A stretch of 64,000 bases of DNA, from positions 1,747,001-1,811,000 of the forward strand of contig NZ_AP013294.1 of assembly GCF_000829195.1 (NCBI RefSeq), given 5' to 3'. The position numbers and the translations under genes are program-made. The DNA is from Bacillus sp. OxB-1 (GTDB taxonomy: Bacteria > Bacillota > Bacilli > Bacillales_A > Planococcaceae). The notes beneath the pieces are model-generated. The model was not told where the DNA came from. It saw only the letters and a program-made list of their open reading frames with translations, and did no database searches. Of this stretch, positions 41,705-49,248 are shown piece after piece; within the stretch, counting starts at the first letter, position 1, and each line of letters begins with the position of its first letter.

Positions 41705-42682
41705 TCATTGTTGGGTGACTACCTTATTTTTCAATACACCAAGATTACCGACTTCCAGCTCAATGACGTCTCCGTTTTTCAAAAACTTCCCTAACTCCAA
41801 TCCACATCCATTTCCCACAGTCCCTGAACCGAAAATATCTCCAGGAACCAATGTTTCACTTTGAGAGACATACGCGATAATTTCTTCAAAGGTACGAAAC
41901 ATGGTGTTTGTATTTCCTTTGCTCCAAATTTCACCATTCACTTTTGCTGTCATTTCCATGTTATAAGGATCTGGTACTTCATCAGCTGTTACGAGGTATG
42001 GCCCGATTGCCGTGCAAAAGTCTTTTCCTTTGGCAGGCCCTAGTTTTCCTTCCATCTCTCGTAATTGCATATCCCGCGCGCTAAAGTCGTTGTAAATGAA
42101 ATAACCCGCTATATGCTCTTTTGCCTGTTCCACGGGGATATCCTTACCTCTTTTGCCGATGATACAGGCAAATTCCAATTCATAATCCATCACTTCGGAG
42201 TAAGCCGGCCAATGGCAAGTCGCGTTAGGGCCGATCAAAGTCGAGGCAACGGATTTATAATAGACGGGGATGTCATACCAAACTTGCGGTACATCTGCTT
42301 TTAATGAGTTGCGGTAATGCTCTTCAAATGAGATGAAATCACGGATGGTCGGCGGGTTCGATATCGGTGCATGAATGTTAACTTCATCTTGGTGATAGGA
42401 AAGTTTTTCGTGGTTGAGGATGTCTTGGGATGATGTTGTTGCAAATTGTAATGCTTCCCTCGCTGCGTGCAAGGAAAGTTCGCCTCCTTCTAAAAACCTC
42501 TTCATATCATTGGGGAGGTAGAGGTCGGCAAATTGGTGTACGGCATTGATGTCGCATGTTTCCTTGACAAGAAGCAAAGAACGATAGCCAGCAGCCAAAT
42601 CAATGATCTGATGATTATGCAATGAACCTAACCTAGGTACATGTGGAAAGCTTGAGTTCACTGTAAACATTACTAATCTCAT
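41705..42682 (-). CDS. Fumarylacetoacetate hydrolase family protein
   Basis: A 325-residue enzyme with the FAH fold. Metal and active-site regions are IGPNATCHWPAYSEVMDYEL and EFACIIGKRGKDIP, YFIYNDFSARDMQLREM and ETLVPGDIFGSGTVGNGCGL. Such enzymes cleave C-C bonds in acylpyruvates and ring-cleavage products. ATG 42682 follows AAAGGAG at a slightly long distance. It lies between the TRAP genes and a cyclase gene, all on one strand, pointing to one catabolic operon. Confidence 0.9.
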   Translation of the reverse strand: MRLVMFTVNSSFPHVPRLGSLHNHQIIDLAAGYRSLLLVKETCDINAVHQFADLYLPNDMKRFLEGGELSLHAAREALQFATTSSQDILNHEKLSYHQDEVNIHAPISNPPTIRDFISFEEHYRNSLKADVPQVWYDIPVYYKSVASTLIGPNATCHWPAYSEVMDYELEFACIIGKRGKDIPVEQAKEHIAGYFIYNDFSARDMQLREMEGKLGPAKGKDFCTAIGPYLVTADEVPDPYNMEMTAKVNGEIWSKGNTNTMFRTFEEIIAYVSQSETLVPGDIFGSGTVGNGCGLELGKFLKNGDVIELEVGNLGVLKNKVVTQQ

Positions 42683-42800
42683 GGATTGTGATTCTCCTTT
42701 GCAGTAATGGATTTTAAATAAAGCCCTTTCTAGCTCAGGCGGGGATTTGTAGTGCAAACTGCGAAACAACCACCAACTAGGGAGGGCTCAAACGATATTC

Positions 42801-43583
42801 TTAATCGATTATGGCGACTGGTCGTACCCAGCCTGCGCTTGCTTTTTCAATTGGGATTGGAAAGCAACAGATTTTAAATCCGTGCGGCGGCAGTTGGTCT
42901 AGATTTGCCATCTTTTCTATTTGACAATACTCTTTTTCCATTCCAACCCGGTGCGCTTCCCAAATGGCATCTTTGTCCTGGCTTTCTTCGAAATTACTTC
43001 GGATTTTTTCAAATGGGATGTCGAATCCCATCGCATCTGTCCCGATTACTTTAACGCCTTGGTCGATAATCCAATGGGTAGCCTCCGCGCTCATCCCCGG
43101 AAAATCAGTCCAATAATTTGCTTGCCCATACCGTTTATCTGCCCCGAACATTAAGCAAACGATGTCACCGGTTTGCAGTGCGTAATCGATTTTGGTAAGA
43201 GCTTCTTTTACATCCTCCACACTTACAGCTTCTCCATTTTGTTTATGGCGAAAATCAAGGACAACGCCATTCCCGAAAAACCATTCCAATGGAAGTTCTT
43301 CTACTGTTTTCGCCGGATTTCCGCCTGTGGTTGGATAATAGTGATACGGCGCATCCAAATGGGTTCCTGCATGTGTTGAGATTTCAAGGATTTCCGCTGC
43401 CCATCCCAATCCATCCGGCAAGTCTTCCTTTTGACAGTTGAAAATGTTCATCATTTGCTGGGCTCCAATTCCCTCATGATCTTGATACTCGATGGAGCAG
43501 GACAAGCTTCTTCTTAGTTCATCACTAGAGAATTCTCCCGGGTTCGGCTCTTTGATAACTATAGATAAGTCCACAAATTTCAT
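42801..43583 (-). CDS. Cyclase family protein (kynurenine formamidase-like)
   Basis: A 260-residue protein of the cyclase/formamidase family (PF04199). The zinc motif HxGTHxDxPxH appears as STHAGTHLDAPYHYYP. Other conserved parts are TGDIVCLMFGADKRYG, FPGMSAEATHWIIDQGVKVI and GTDAMGFDIP. The family hydrolyses formamides, lactones or cyclic acids. ATG 43583 follows GAGGAA. It is transcribed with the FAH-type gene (gap of 118 bases). Confidence 0.88.
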   Translation of the reverse strand: MKFVDLSIVIKEPNPGEFSSDELRRSLSCSIEYQDHEGIGAQQMMNIFNCQKEDLPDGLGWAAEILEISTHAGTHLDAPYHYYPTTGGNPAKTVEELPLEWFFGNGVVLDFRHKQNGEAVSVEDVKEALTKIDYALQTGDIVCLMFGADKRYGQANYWTDFPGMSAEATHWIIDQGVKVIGTDAMGFDIPFEKIRSNFEESQDKDAIWEAHRVGMEKEYCQIEKMANLDQLPPHGFKICCFPIPIEKASAGWVRPVAIID

Positions 43584-43620
43584 TAGATATTTCCTCGCTT
43601 TCATAAGATGGTTAGCTGAA

Positions 43621-44433
43621 TTAGAACATTTTTATTAAATCATTGAATTCTTCTCCATATTTCTCCAACAGCTGCTTTTCAAAGTCGTGGATAATCATAT
43701 TTACATACATATCGTGCCGGATATAATTGGTTGTCGTATTGATCATGGCTTGATGATCGGAGACAACGGAATACCCATCATCAGTCGAAGAATTGAAGAT
43801 AATGGCCTTCTTTTGGTCAATCACAATATTCATTTCGTTTTTATGGCGCTGGTTAAAAATATCAACGTCATAGTGAGGGATATTAGTCCACGGGATATCT
43901 AATGTACTCTCCCCAAATATGACACTTTTAATTTTGACTCCGTCCTTGTAGGCCTTACGCAGGGGCTTGATTATTTTTTCAATATCCACAGACCAGCCGC
44001 TCAAATAAATTTCAGAAGAGGAAAGGGCGATTTCGTTTGTAATAAGGTTCATGGAGGCATCGTACCCGTCAATGTGGAACAGTTCCGTCTCTCTTTTGCT
44101 ATTGCTAGTTGAGAGGTTTTTAAGTCCTTTGCTCAAAAGAGTAAGGTTTTCGTTAAACGAATCCTCGAATAGTTTCAGTAGGTCTTGATAAGGCATTGGA
44201 ATATAACTTTTACTATTTGATCTGTCACCTCCCGAAAATAAGTACACATATCCCTTGGCATGCAATTTCCTCAAAGTTTCATAAACTTTCGGCCCCGGCA
44301 CTCCGGATGAAAGCGCTATCATATTTCCGTTGGCAGGACTGTGCTTTAGAAGGGATAGGTAAACCTTAGATTCATACTCGGTAAATCCATTTGCTTTCAG
44401 TGAGTCGATCGTTTTCTCTATGTTCAATTTCAT
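43621..44433 (-). CDS. TrmB-family transcriptional regulator
   Basis: About 270 residues. The N-terminal winged helix is DSLKANGFTEYESKVYLSLL, with GVPGPKVYETLRKLHAKGYV as recognition part. The middle is a short coiled coil and the C-terminal sensor domain has IYLSGWSVDIEKIIKPLRKA. TrmB proteins bind ligands through this domain and control transport operons. It is first in the strand order of the TRAP/FAH/cyclase set, so it likely controls it. A palindrome at 44446-44466 is a candidate site. Confidence 0.88.
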   Translation of the reverse strand: MKLNIEKTIDSLKANGFTEYESKVYLSLLKHSPANGNMIALSSGVPGPKVYETLRKLHAKGYVYLFSGGDRSNSKSYIPMPYQDLLKLFEDSFNENLTLLSKGLKNLSTSNSKRETELFHIDGYDASMNLITNEIALSSSEIYLSGWSVDIEKIIKPLRKAYKDGVKIKSVIFGESTLDIPWTNIPHYDVDIFNQRHKNEMNIVIDQKKAIIFNSSTDDGYSVVSDHQAMINTTTNYIRHDMYVNMIIHDFEKQLLEKYGEEFNDLIKMF

Positions 44434-44445
44434 CACCCTCACAAG

Positions 44446-44466
44446 ATACTACTACTTGAGTAGTAT
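44446..44466 (-). promoter_or_regulatory. Palindrome upstream of the TrmB gene
   Basis: ATACTAC and GTAGTAT are perfect 7-bp arms with a 7-base spacer, just upstream of the regulator gene. It is a likely autoregulatory operator. Confidence 0.6.
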
Positions 44467-44572
44467 TATTATTAATGGAATTTTGGATAAACCCGAAATA
44501 AATTTTTTTAGAAGTAGCTGTTACCTTGTTATATATGTTGAATTTATTATATTACCTATTAACTTAGTTGAT

Positions 44573-44734
44573 TGGAGTGCAGATCGGCGACTCCAGCGAA
44601 GGCCGTCACGAAGAACGGCCTTTGTGCCAAAAAGCGTAGCGTTTGGCAACAAATCGAACCCTTCGCTGTTCGATTGGCTGAAGCCGTGCCCGCGGAAAGC
44701 GTCCGCTCGGAACGGAAATCAACGGTTAGAAGAA
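44573..44734. repeat. Conserved Bacillales-type intergenic repeat (copy 1)
   Basis: It begins GGAGTGCAGATCGGCGACTC and ends CCGCGGAAAGCGTCCGCTCG then GAACGGAAATCAACGG. The middle holds hairpins (AAGGCCGT/ACGGCCTT; GTTTGGC/GCCAAAA-like). The ends match the copy at 59.27-59.41 kb. From memory, such elements are common in Bacillaceae intergenic DNA; their role is unknown. Confidence 0.7.
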
Positions 44735-44934
44735 GTTATTTATTTCAACTTATATAGACAGTTAATTTTGGAATATGGAGGTGTTTGTATTTTTGTCGGA
44801 AGTGGCGTGGAAGAGGTTTTATAAAACGAAACAAGTGTTTGATTAGTGGGAATTTATAGTGCATGATAATAATATGAACAGAACAAATGTTTCTGTTTGA
44901 GGTGAATTAATAATTCATGGAAGGAGGGATTCAA

Positions 44935-45144
44935 GTGTATCGGTATGTGTTAAATCTAAACAGGCAAAGTAATGGAGATTATGAGGTCCATAAAGATGGT
45001 TGTTACTACTTTCCAGTAAATAACTTTGAAGAATTGGGAAATCACTATGGCTGTGAAAGCGCGGTAGAACAAGCAAAGGACAGACATCCATTCAAAAGCA
45101 TTAACGGTTGTAAACATTGTGCTCCGACTTGCCACACTAGCTGA
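44935..45144 (+). CDS. Conserved small protein with C-terminal cysteine motif
   Basis: A 69-residue protein: start YRYVLNLNRQSNGDYEVHKD, then GCYYFPVNNFEELGNHYGC and the end NGCKHCAPTCHTS. I recognise this pattern (NGCxxCxxxCHTS) from a widespread family of small uncharacterised proteins. The cysteines suggest a metal site. The start is GTG 44935 behind GAAGGAGGG. A strong terminator follows, so it is a single gene. Confidence 0.75.
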   Translation: MYRYVLNLNRQSNGDYEVHKDGCYYFPVNNFEELGNHYGCESAVEQAKDRHPFKSINGCKHCAPTCHTS

Positions 45145-45240
45145 TGAATTCATTTTAAAAATGACTAGACTGTATGATTGAATTCGATAGTGTCAATCTT
45201 GTACTTGGAACGGAATTTCAGTTAGGCTTGGGCATCTATT

Positions 45241-45292
45241 AGGGAGAGTCAGTCCGGTACCAACGATAAAAATATAGCTGACTCTCCCTATA
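45241..45292 (+). terminator. Hairpin after the small cysteine-rich gene
   Basis: Perfect 12-bp arms AGGGAGAGTCAG and CTGACTCTCCCT with a 25-base loop. The tail ATAAATTT is only partly T-rich. Confidence 0.6.
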
Positions 45293-45320
45293 AATTTCAG
45301 AAGAAATGACCTGTTAGTCA

Positions 45321-45329
45321 TGCTATAAT
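45321..45329 (+). promoter_or_regulatory. Extended -10 promoter element
   Basis: TGCTATAAT fits TGn-TATAAT and lies 79 bases before ATG 45408. Confidence 0.5.
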
Positions 45330-45407
45330 AAATAAAGTAAACCCGTTACCTGATGAACGTAGACATAGATATATTTGTATAAGCTTGAACGGAAAGGAGC
45401 GGAGAAA

Positions 45408-45713
45408 ATGAGTTCATCACCTTATCAAGAAGAAATTGTCCAAGCAATCATGGAATTATCCGGTATGATTCAAAGTATGCGGACAGAATTCGGAGAAGGT
45501 ATTGGCGATTTGAAAAAAGACGTTAGCGTTTTGAAAGAAGATGTTAGTGTTTTAAAGAAAGATGTTAGTGTTTTAAAGGAAGATGTGAACACTCTCAAAG
45601 AAGACATGAAGCAGATGGGCGAGAAAGTTGAAATGATTGATGCTAAGTTCGAAGTGTTGAACCGATCATTGCTAACGACCCAAGCCGAAGTTCACCGTTT
45701 GAAAAGAGCGTAA
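45408..45713 (+). CDS. Coiled-coil protein with heptad repeats
   Basis: A 101-residue protein, helical throughout. Five near-identical heptads (DLKKDVS, VLKEDVS, VLKKDVS, VLKEDVN, TLKEDMK) are encoded by 21-bp DNA repeats. It likely forms an oligomeric rod. A similar protein is encoded at 59.66 kb. GAAAGGAG precedes ATG. No family or partner is known. Confidence 0.7.
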   Translation: MSSSPYQEEIVQAIMELSGMIQSMRTEFGEGIGDLKKDVSVLKEDVSVLKKDVSVLKEDVNTLKEDMKQMGEKVEMIDAKFEVLNRSLLTTQAEVHRLKRA

Positions 45714-45734
45714 TGCCCTGATTAGTTAACCCAA

Positions 45735-45777
45735 AAAGACAAGTCCAGCCGATTCTCCGGTTGCACTTGTCTTTTTC
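45735..45777 (+). terminator. Terminator after the coiled-coil gene
   Basis: AAAAAGACAAGT and ACTTGTCTTTTT perfect arms with a loop of about 20 bases. Confidence 0.88.
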
Positions 45778-45941
45778 ACTTTGTTCTCCTTTTCGTGCCT
45801 TTGCTTCTACTGGGATGGTTTAGTTTTCAAAATAGAAATCTTTTAAATATACATGAAGCTTCGAGACTTGTAAAGACTTAAGAGAAAAACAATCTCGTAA
45901 CAATGAAAACATCTAAATTCCATTCAACCTGTCAAGAAAAG

Positions 45942-45969
45942 TTGGACTTTACAGAATAATGGATATACA
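45942..45969 (+). promoter_or_regulatory. Promoter of the DndB-like gene pair
   Basis: TTGGAC (45942-45947) and TATACA (45964-45969) are 16 bp apart, 30 bases before the first gene. A SigA-type promoter is likely. Confidence 0.6.
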
Positions 45970-45999
45970 ATGGGTGAAAAGACAAGGGGAAATTAGCCT

Positions 46000-47118
46000 A
46001 TGCCGAATAAAGGAGTATTGACAAAGTTCCGAGGAACACTGCATAGACAATTTGGAAAGCAGGTGTTATCCACGCAACTGCCGTTTGGAACATTGGAAGC
46101 TATTTTTGGCATCGACTATGATGTCCAACGACAGCTGGATGCAAGTAGGCGGGCGGAGATCCGGAAATTTATATTGGACTCTTTAGAGAAAGGGAAGCCA
46201 TTTTATTTTGCTCCTTTCGTATTCTCGAGCCGGAAAAACATCCGAGTGGTGGAAGATGGTTTCGAGATTGAGCCTAGAGATAAAATTTATATTCTAGACG
46301 GGCAGCATCGAAATTCCGCGTTATCTTCCGCTATCAGTCACTTGAAAACAATGAAAGAAGCTGCAGAGGAAATTGGGGATTTTCTTGAAAGTCAAAAGGT
46401 GCAAAGCCATATAGACCAACTAGTGAATTATCCTGTCTCCATGCAAGTTTTCTTGGACTTGGATACGCGATCGGAACAGCAACTTTTTACAGACTACAAT
46501 ACTGAGAGGAAGGAGGCCCATCCCGGACTGCTGATGCAGTACGATCACCGGGACAAATATATTGAGCTAACCCGCAACGTCGCCTATCAATTGGCGGACA
46601 CCCTCGATATTGAACATAAGCGATCGCGCTTGACTGCACAAAACTCGTCAGTCACTTCCTTGACGATCATGCGCCGCTGTCTGATCGCATTGTTCGAGGG
46701 GCTTCTTACTGTTAAAACGGGAGATCCATATCCAAGGTGCAAGCTGACCGAAATGCCAAAGGTGGCAAAGTACTTTTTCCAGTCCTGGAATGATTTGTTT
46801 CCGAAGCAGATGGCTAATCGGTCCACTTATGTCACTGGTCTGACAGGCATTCAAATCGCTTTGGCATATACAGCTTTTCTTACGATGCGGGAAAACAACA
46901 TCACTTATTACAAGGCGATTGATATGCTTCGATTATTGAATCGGCGTTGCACCTGGAAGCATGACGATCCTTTATTTACACATATGTATCATTCTGAAGC
47001 GAAACAGTTGCGTCATCATTCCTCTACCACTGCCATTAAGCGGACGGCGCTGGAGTTTCTGTCGGTGATTGAGCAAGAAAGGGGTATGGAAAATGATTAT
47101 TCATCCCGTCTTTTCTAA
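46000..47118 (+). CDS. DndB-like DGQHR-domain protein (first of pair)
   Basis: A 372-residue protein with the family mark LDGQHRNSALSSAI (about residue 99) and the later YPVSMQVFLDLDTRSEQQLF plus TDYNTERKEAHPGLL. DGQHR proteins include DndB, the regulator or specificity factor of phosphorothioate DNA modification, and related ParB-like proteins. No dndCDE genes are nearby. It overlaps the second DGQHR-like gene by 26 bases, so they are coupled. AAGGGGA precedes ATG. A role in DNA modification or defence is inferred from the family and from the adjoining Wadjet operon. Confidence 0.8.
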   Translation: MPNKGVLTKFRGTLHRQFGKQVLSTQLPFGTLEAIFGIDYDVQRQLDASRRAEIRKFILDSLEKGKPFYFAPFVFSSRKNIRVVEDGFEIEPRDKIYILDGQHRNSALSSAISHLKTMKEAAEEIGDFLESQKVQSHIDQLVNYPVSMQVFLDLDTRSEQQLFTDYNTERKEAHPGLLMQYDHRDKYIELTRNVAYQLADTLDIEHKRSRLTAQNSSVTSLTIMRRCLIALFEGLLTVKTGDPYPRCKLTEMPKVAKYFFQSWNDLFPKQMANRSTYVTGLTGIQIALAYTAFLTMRENNITYYKAIDMLRLLNRRCTWKHDDPLFTHMYHSEAKQLRHHSSTTAIKRTALEFLSVIEQERGMENDYSSRLF

Positions 47119-48136
47119 GAAGCAAACGATGATTACCTATCCGCTAGAAGAATTATTGCAAATGTTAAAGGAAGAACAAATGATATTGCGGGAAACGAAC
47201 CAAGTCCAGGCAAGGGCGATCCGCAGATATATTTTCGATAATATTATGGATGAACAGGTTTATTTGCCTCCGATCGTCGCCTATGTGGAAGAAGGGGAAT
47301 TGATAAAGGAGAGGCCGGTCCGTTTACATGTTATAGACGGTTCGCAACGAATGGAAGCGCTTTCCCAATTGCAAGCGATGATGGTCAAGTCCCTCAGCAG
47401 CGAAGACGATGGAGAACGTAAAAAAGGATTACATTTGAACTACATGTTAAAGAGTGTGGAAATATCCGTCCAAGTGTTTGAAGGAGTCTCACCGGCTGAA
47501 GCCGATCAAATGTACATCGACTTCAATACGAAAGGGAAAAAAGTCTCCTTGTCGAAAAGGATTGCTTACGATTCGCGAAATTCCATCAATCAGGCGACGA
47601 ATCAAGTCTTACAAGCCAATGAGAACTTGCGGAACGCGGGTGTCGAGCAGGAGAAAATAGCTGTTGTTCGCCCGAAAAACAAAAATCTGCTTTCTCTATC
47701 ACAGTTGCGACAATTGGTTGCATTGTTTCTTGATGGAAGCACTGTCAGCAGCAAATTGGCGCAAAATAGGGTTCTATCCAGAGAAAGAGAGGAAACGATT
47801 GATGTGATAAATTTCTGGTTTGAAGAGCTGTTCAAACTGCATCCCGTCGAATCGATCGGTGATTATGATGTATCCATATTTGCCAGTTTTCCTCTGCTTT
47901 ATGCAGTTGCAAGCTATGCAATAGAAGGATCAGCGGAAATTGAAAAGACAGAACTAAAAACACATATAAAACGAAGAATGGAGAAATTACGTACAATCGA
48001 TTGGTCGAGGGACAATCCGGCTTGGAGAGGATTCGACGGTTCAGAAAGGGGAAAAGAGAAATATTTTTATTTAAAAAATGATAAAAAAAATATAAAGGCT
48101 ATCACGGATTGGCTTAGCCGTAAAGGAGGTGAGTGA
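47093..48136 (+). CDS. DndB-like protein with degenerate DGSQR motif (second of pair)
   Basis: A 347-residue relative of the previous protein. The key motif reads HVIDGSQRMEALSQLQ (about residue 80), so Q-H-R is replaced by S-Q-R. It retains SVEISVQVFEGVSPAEADQM and YIDFNTKGKKVSLSKRIA, which parallel the first protein. The change may mark a non-catalytic or differently specific partner. ATG 47093 is inside the end of the first gene, behind AAGGGG. A terminator lies 75 bases after the stop. Confidence 0.78.
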   Translation: MIIHPVFSKKQTMITYPLEELLQMLKEEQMILRETNQVQARAIRRYIFDNIMDEQVYLPPIVAYVEEGELIKERPVRLHVIDGSQRMEALSQLQAMMVKSLSSEDDGERKKGLHLNYMLKSVEISVQVFEGVSPAEADQMYIDFNTKGKKVSLSKRIAYDSRNSINQATNQVLQANENLRNAGVEQEKIAVVRPKNKNLLSLSQLRQLVALFLDGSTVSSKLAQNRVLSREREETIDVINFWFEELFKLHPVESIGDYDVSIFASFPLLYAVASYAIEGSAEIEKTELKTHIKRRMEKLRTIDWSRDNPAWRGFDGSERGKEKYFYLKNDKKNIKAITDWLSRKGGE

Positions 48137-48250
48137 TGTGTGACTAATAGTGAATCAGAAATCCCCGGGTGTCATTAGTCTTGGCAGACACACCCGAGGA
48201 TTCCAGCACCGGCGTATACCGGTACAATACCAGTATACGCCTTTTTCGTG
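48137..48250 (+). terminator. Hairpins and terminator between the DndB-like pair and comK
   Basis: GGCGTATAC (48211-48219) and GTATACGCC (48233-48241) followed by TTTTT is a terminator. Upstream, GACTAAT/ATTAGTC (about 48142, 48174) and CGGGTGT/ACACCCG (about 48166, 48190) are overlapping stems. A 12-codon frame (GTG 48140 to TAG 48178) lies across the first stem behind the GGAGG at 48125. Confidence 0.75.
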
Positions 48251-48294
48251 GAAATTGTAAGGTTTAAAAACAAAGAGGAGGCGTAAGAAGAGAA

Positions 48295-48855
48295 ATGGAA
48301 TCTAATTTTATTATTAAGTGGGAGACAGTGATTTGTGTCCCGAATTATGATGCTCTTGGAAAACCTTGTTCAATCATTGTGGAGAATGGACGTCTTATTG
48401 AAGTGGATATGAAACCGAGTGACCTCATCAATGAAAACTTACTATACTACGGATCAAGTTTACAAGGAGCGACGGAAGGAGCCAGCCGAATCTTAGGAAA
48501 CACTTATAGTAATCCGATTGCCATCAGCGAGAAGCAAAATATTTATTGGCTTCCGAGCAAGTCCCCGGCTAGTGATGATTGTGTTTGGTTTGCGTTGCAT
48601 CATATCGTGAGACTCCGTGCATTTGGCAAAGCACAAACTGAGGTTCAACTGACAGGCGGGCATAAAATTGTGATCGACTCTAGCTTTTATACGTTGACCA
48701 AAAGAGAAATGCGTGCGTACACCTTGAAAGGGAAAATTGAGAGAAGATCTGAGAAGCCTGCTGAAATGGTTAGAGAGGAAAAGAGTTGCTATTATATCAG
48801 CAAGCCAAATGGAAAAGTGAATTATGAATTGAAAAAGCAGGACAAAGATTCATAG
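48295..48855 (+). CDS. comK: ComK, master regulator of competence
   Basis: A 186-residue ComK-family protein. Conserved blocks include ENLLYYGSSLQGATEGASRI, NPIAISEKQNIYWLPSKSPA, SDDCVWFALHHIVRLRAFGK and IVIDSSFYTLTKREMRAYTL, which align with ComK of Bacillus (GSSYAGRKAGT, PIMVDPSNQIFLFPT, CGWISHVHVK). ComK binds AAAAN5TTTT boxes and turns on comFA, comG and others. Here it lies between the DndB-like pair and Wadjet. GAGGAGG precedes ATG. I saw no clear ComK box in the short upstream region. Confidence 0.85.
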   Translation: MESNFIIKWETVICVPNYDALGKPCSIIVENGRLIEVDMKPSDLINENLLYYGSSLQGATEGASRILGNTYSNPIAISEKQNIYWLPSKSPASDDCVWFALHHIVRLRAFGKAQTEVQLTGGHKIVIDSSFYTLTKREMRAYTLKGKIERRSEKPAEMVREEKSCYYISKPNGKVNYELKKQDKDS

Positions 48856-48867
48856 TAAAAGATTAAG

Positions 48868-48906
48868 AAAAACCGTTAAGCTTTTTGTAGTTAACGGTTT
48901 TTTTGT
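48868..48906 (+). terminator. Terminator after comK
   Basis: AAAAACCGTTAA and TTAACGGTTTTT arms, then more T. Confidence 0.88.
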
Positions 48907-49248
48907 GTGCTCAGCGCGGAAAGGAGCTGAGCGAGGAAGTCGAAATGGTTGATGCCTGCTTAAGTGGAGCTGGACGCTCGACGAATACAGGAATAGTAGT
49001 CCCGAAGGAATGAAGAAACGGTTATTGGTAATTGGAGACGTCCGAGAAGCCGAGATGCTGCACGGAACAGTTTGTAAAGGACCTAGGTATGAAGGGAAGG
49101 GCACTGACGGGAGCGGTCATGTATTGTTATAGTTACTCACTTGGCGGAATCATCTTATGGCATACAAACAACCCGTTTTTCACCCATGCTCTCTGGCAAA
49201 CCGAATTATCTTCAACTACAATGGAACGAAGAGTACGATAAGCGGGGG
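48907..49248 (+). other. Gap before the Wadjet operon
   Basis: No gene with support. It must hold the jet promoter, but no convincing -10/-35 pair was found. Confidence 0.4.

Noticed and set aside
48250-48294. ComK box (AAAAN5TTTT) before comK
   Set aside because: Only a TTTTT-N5-AAA arrangement is present, which is the wrong order.
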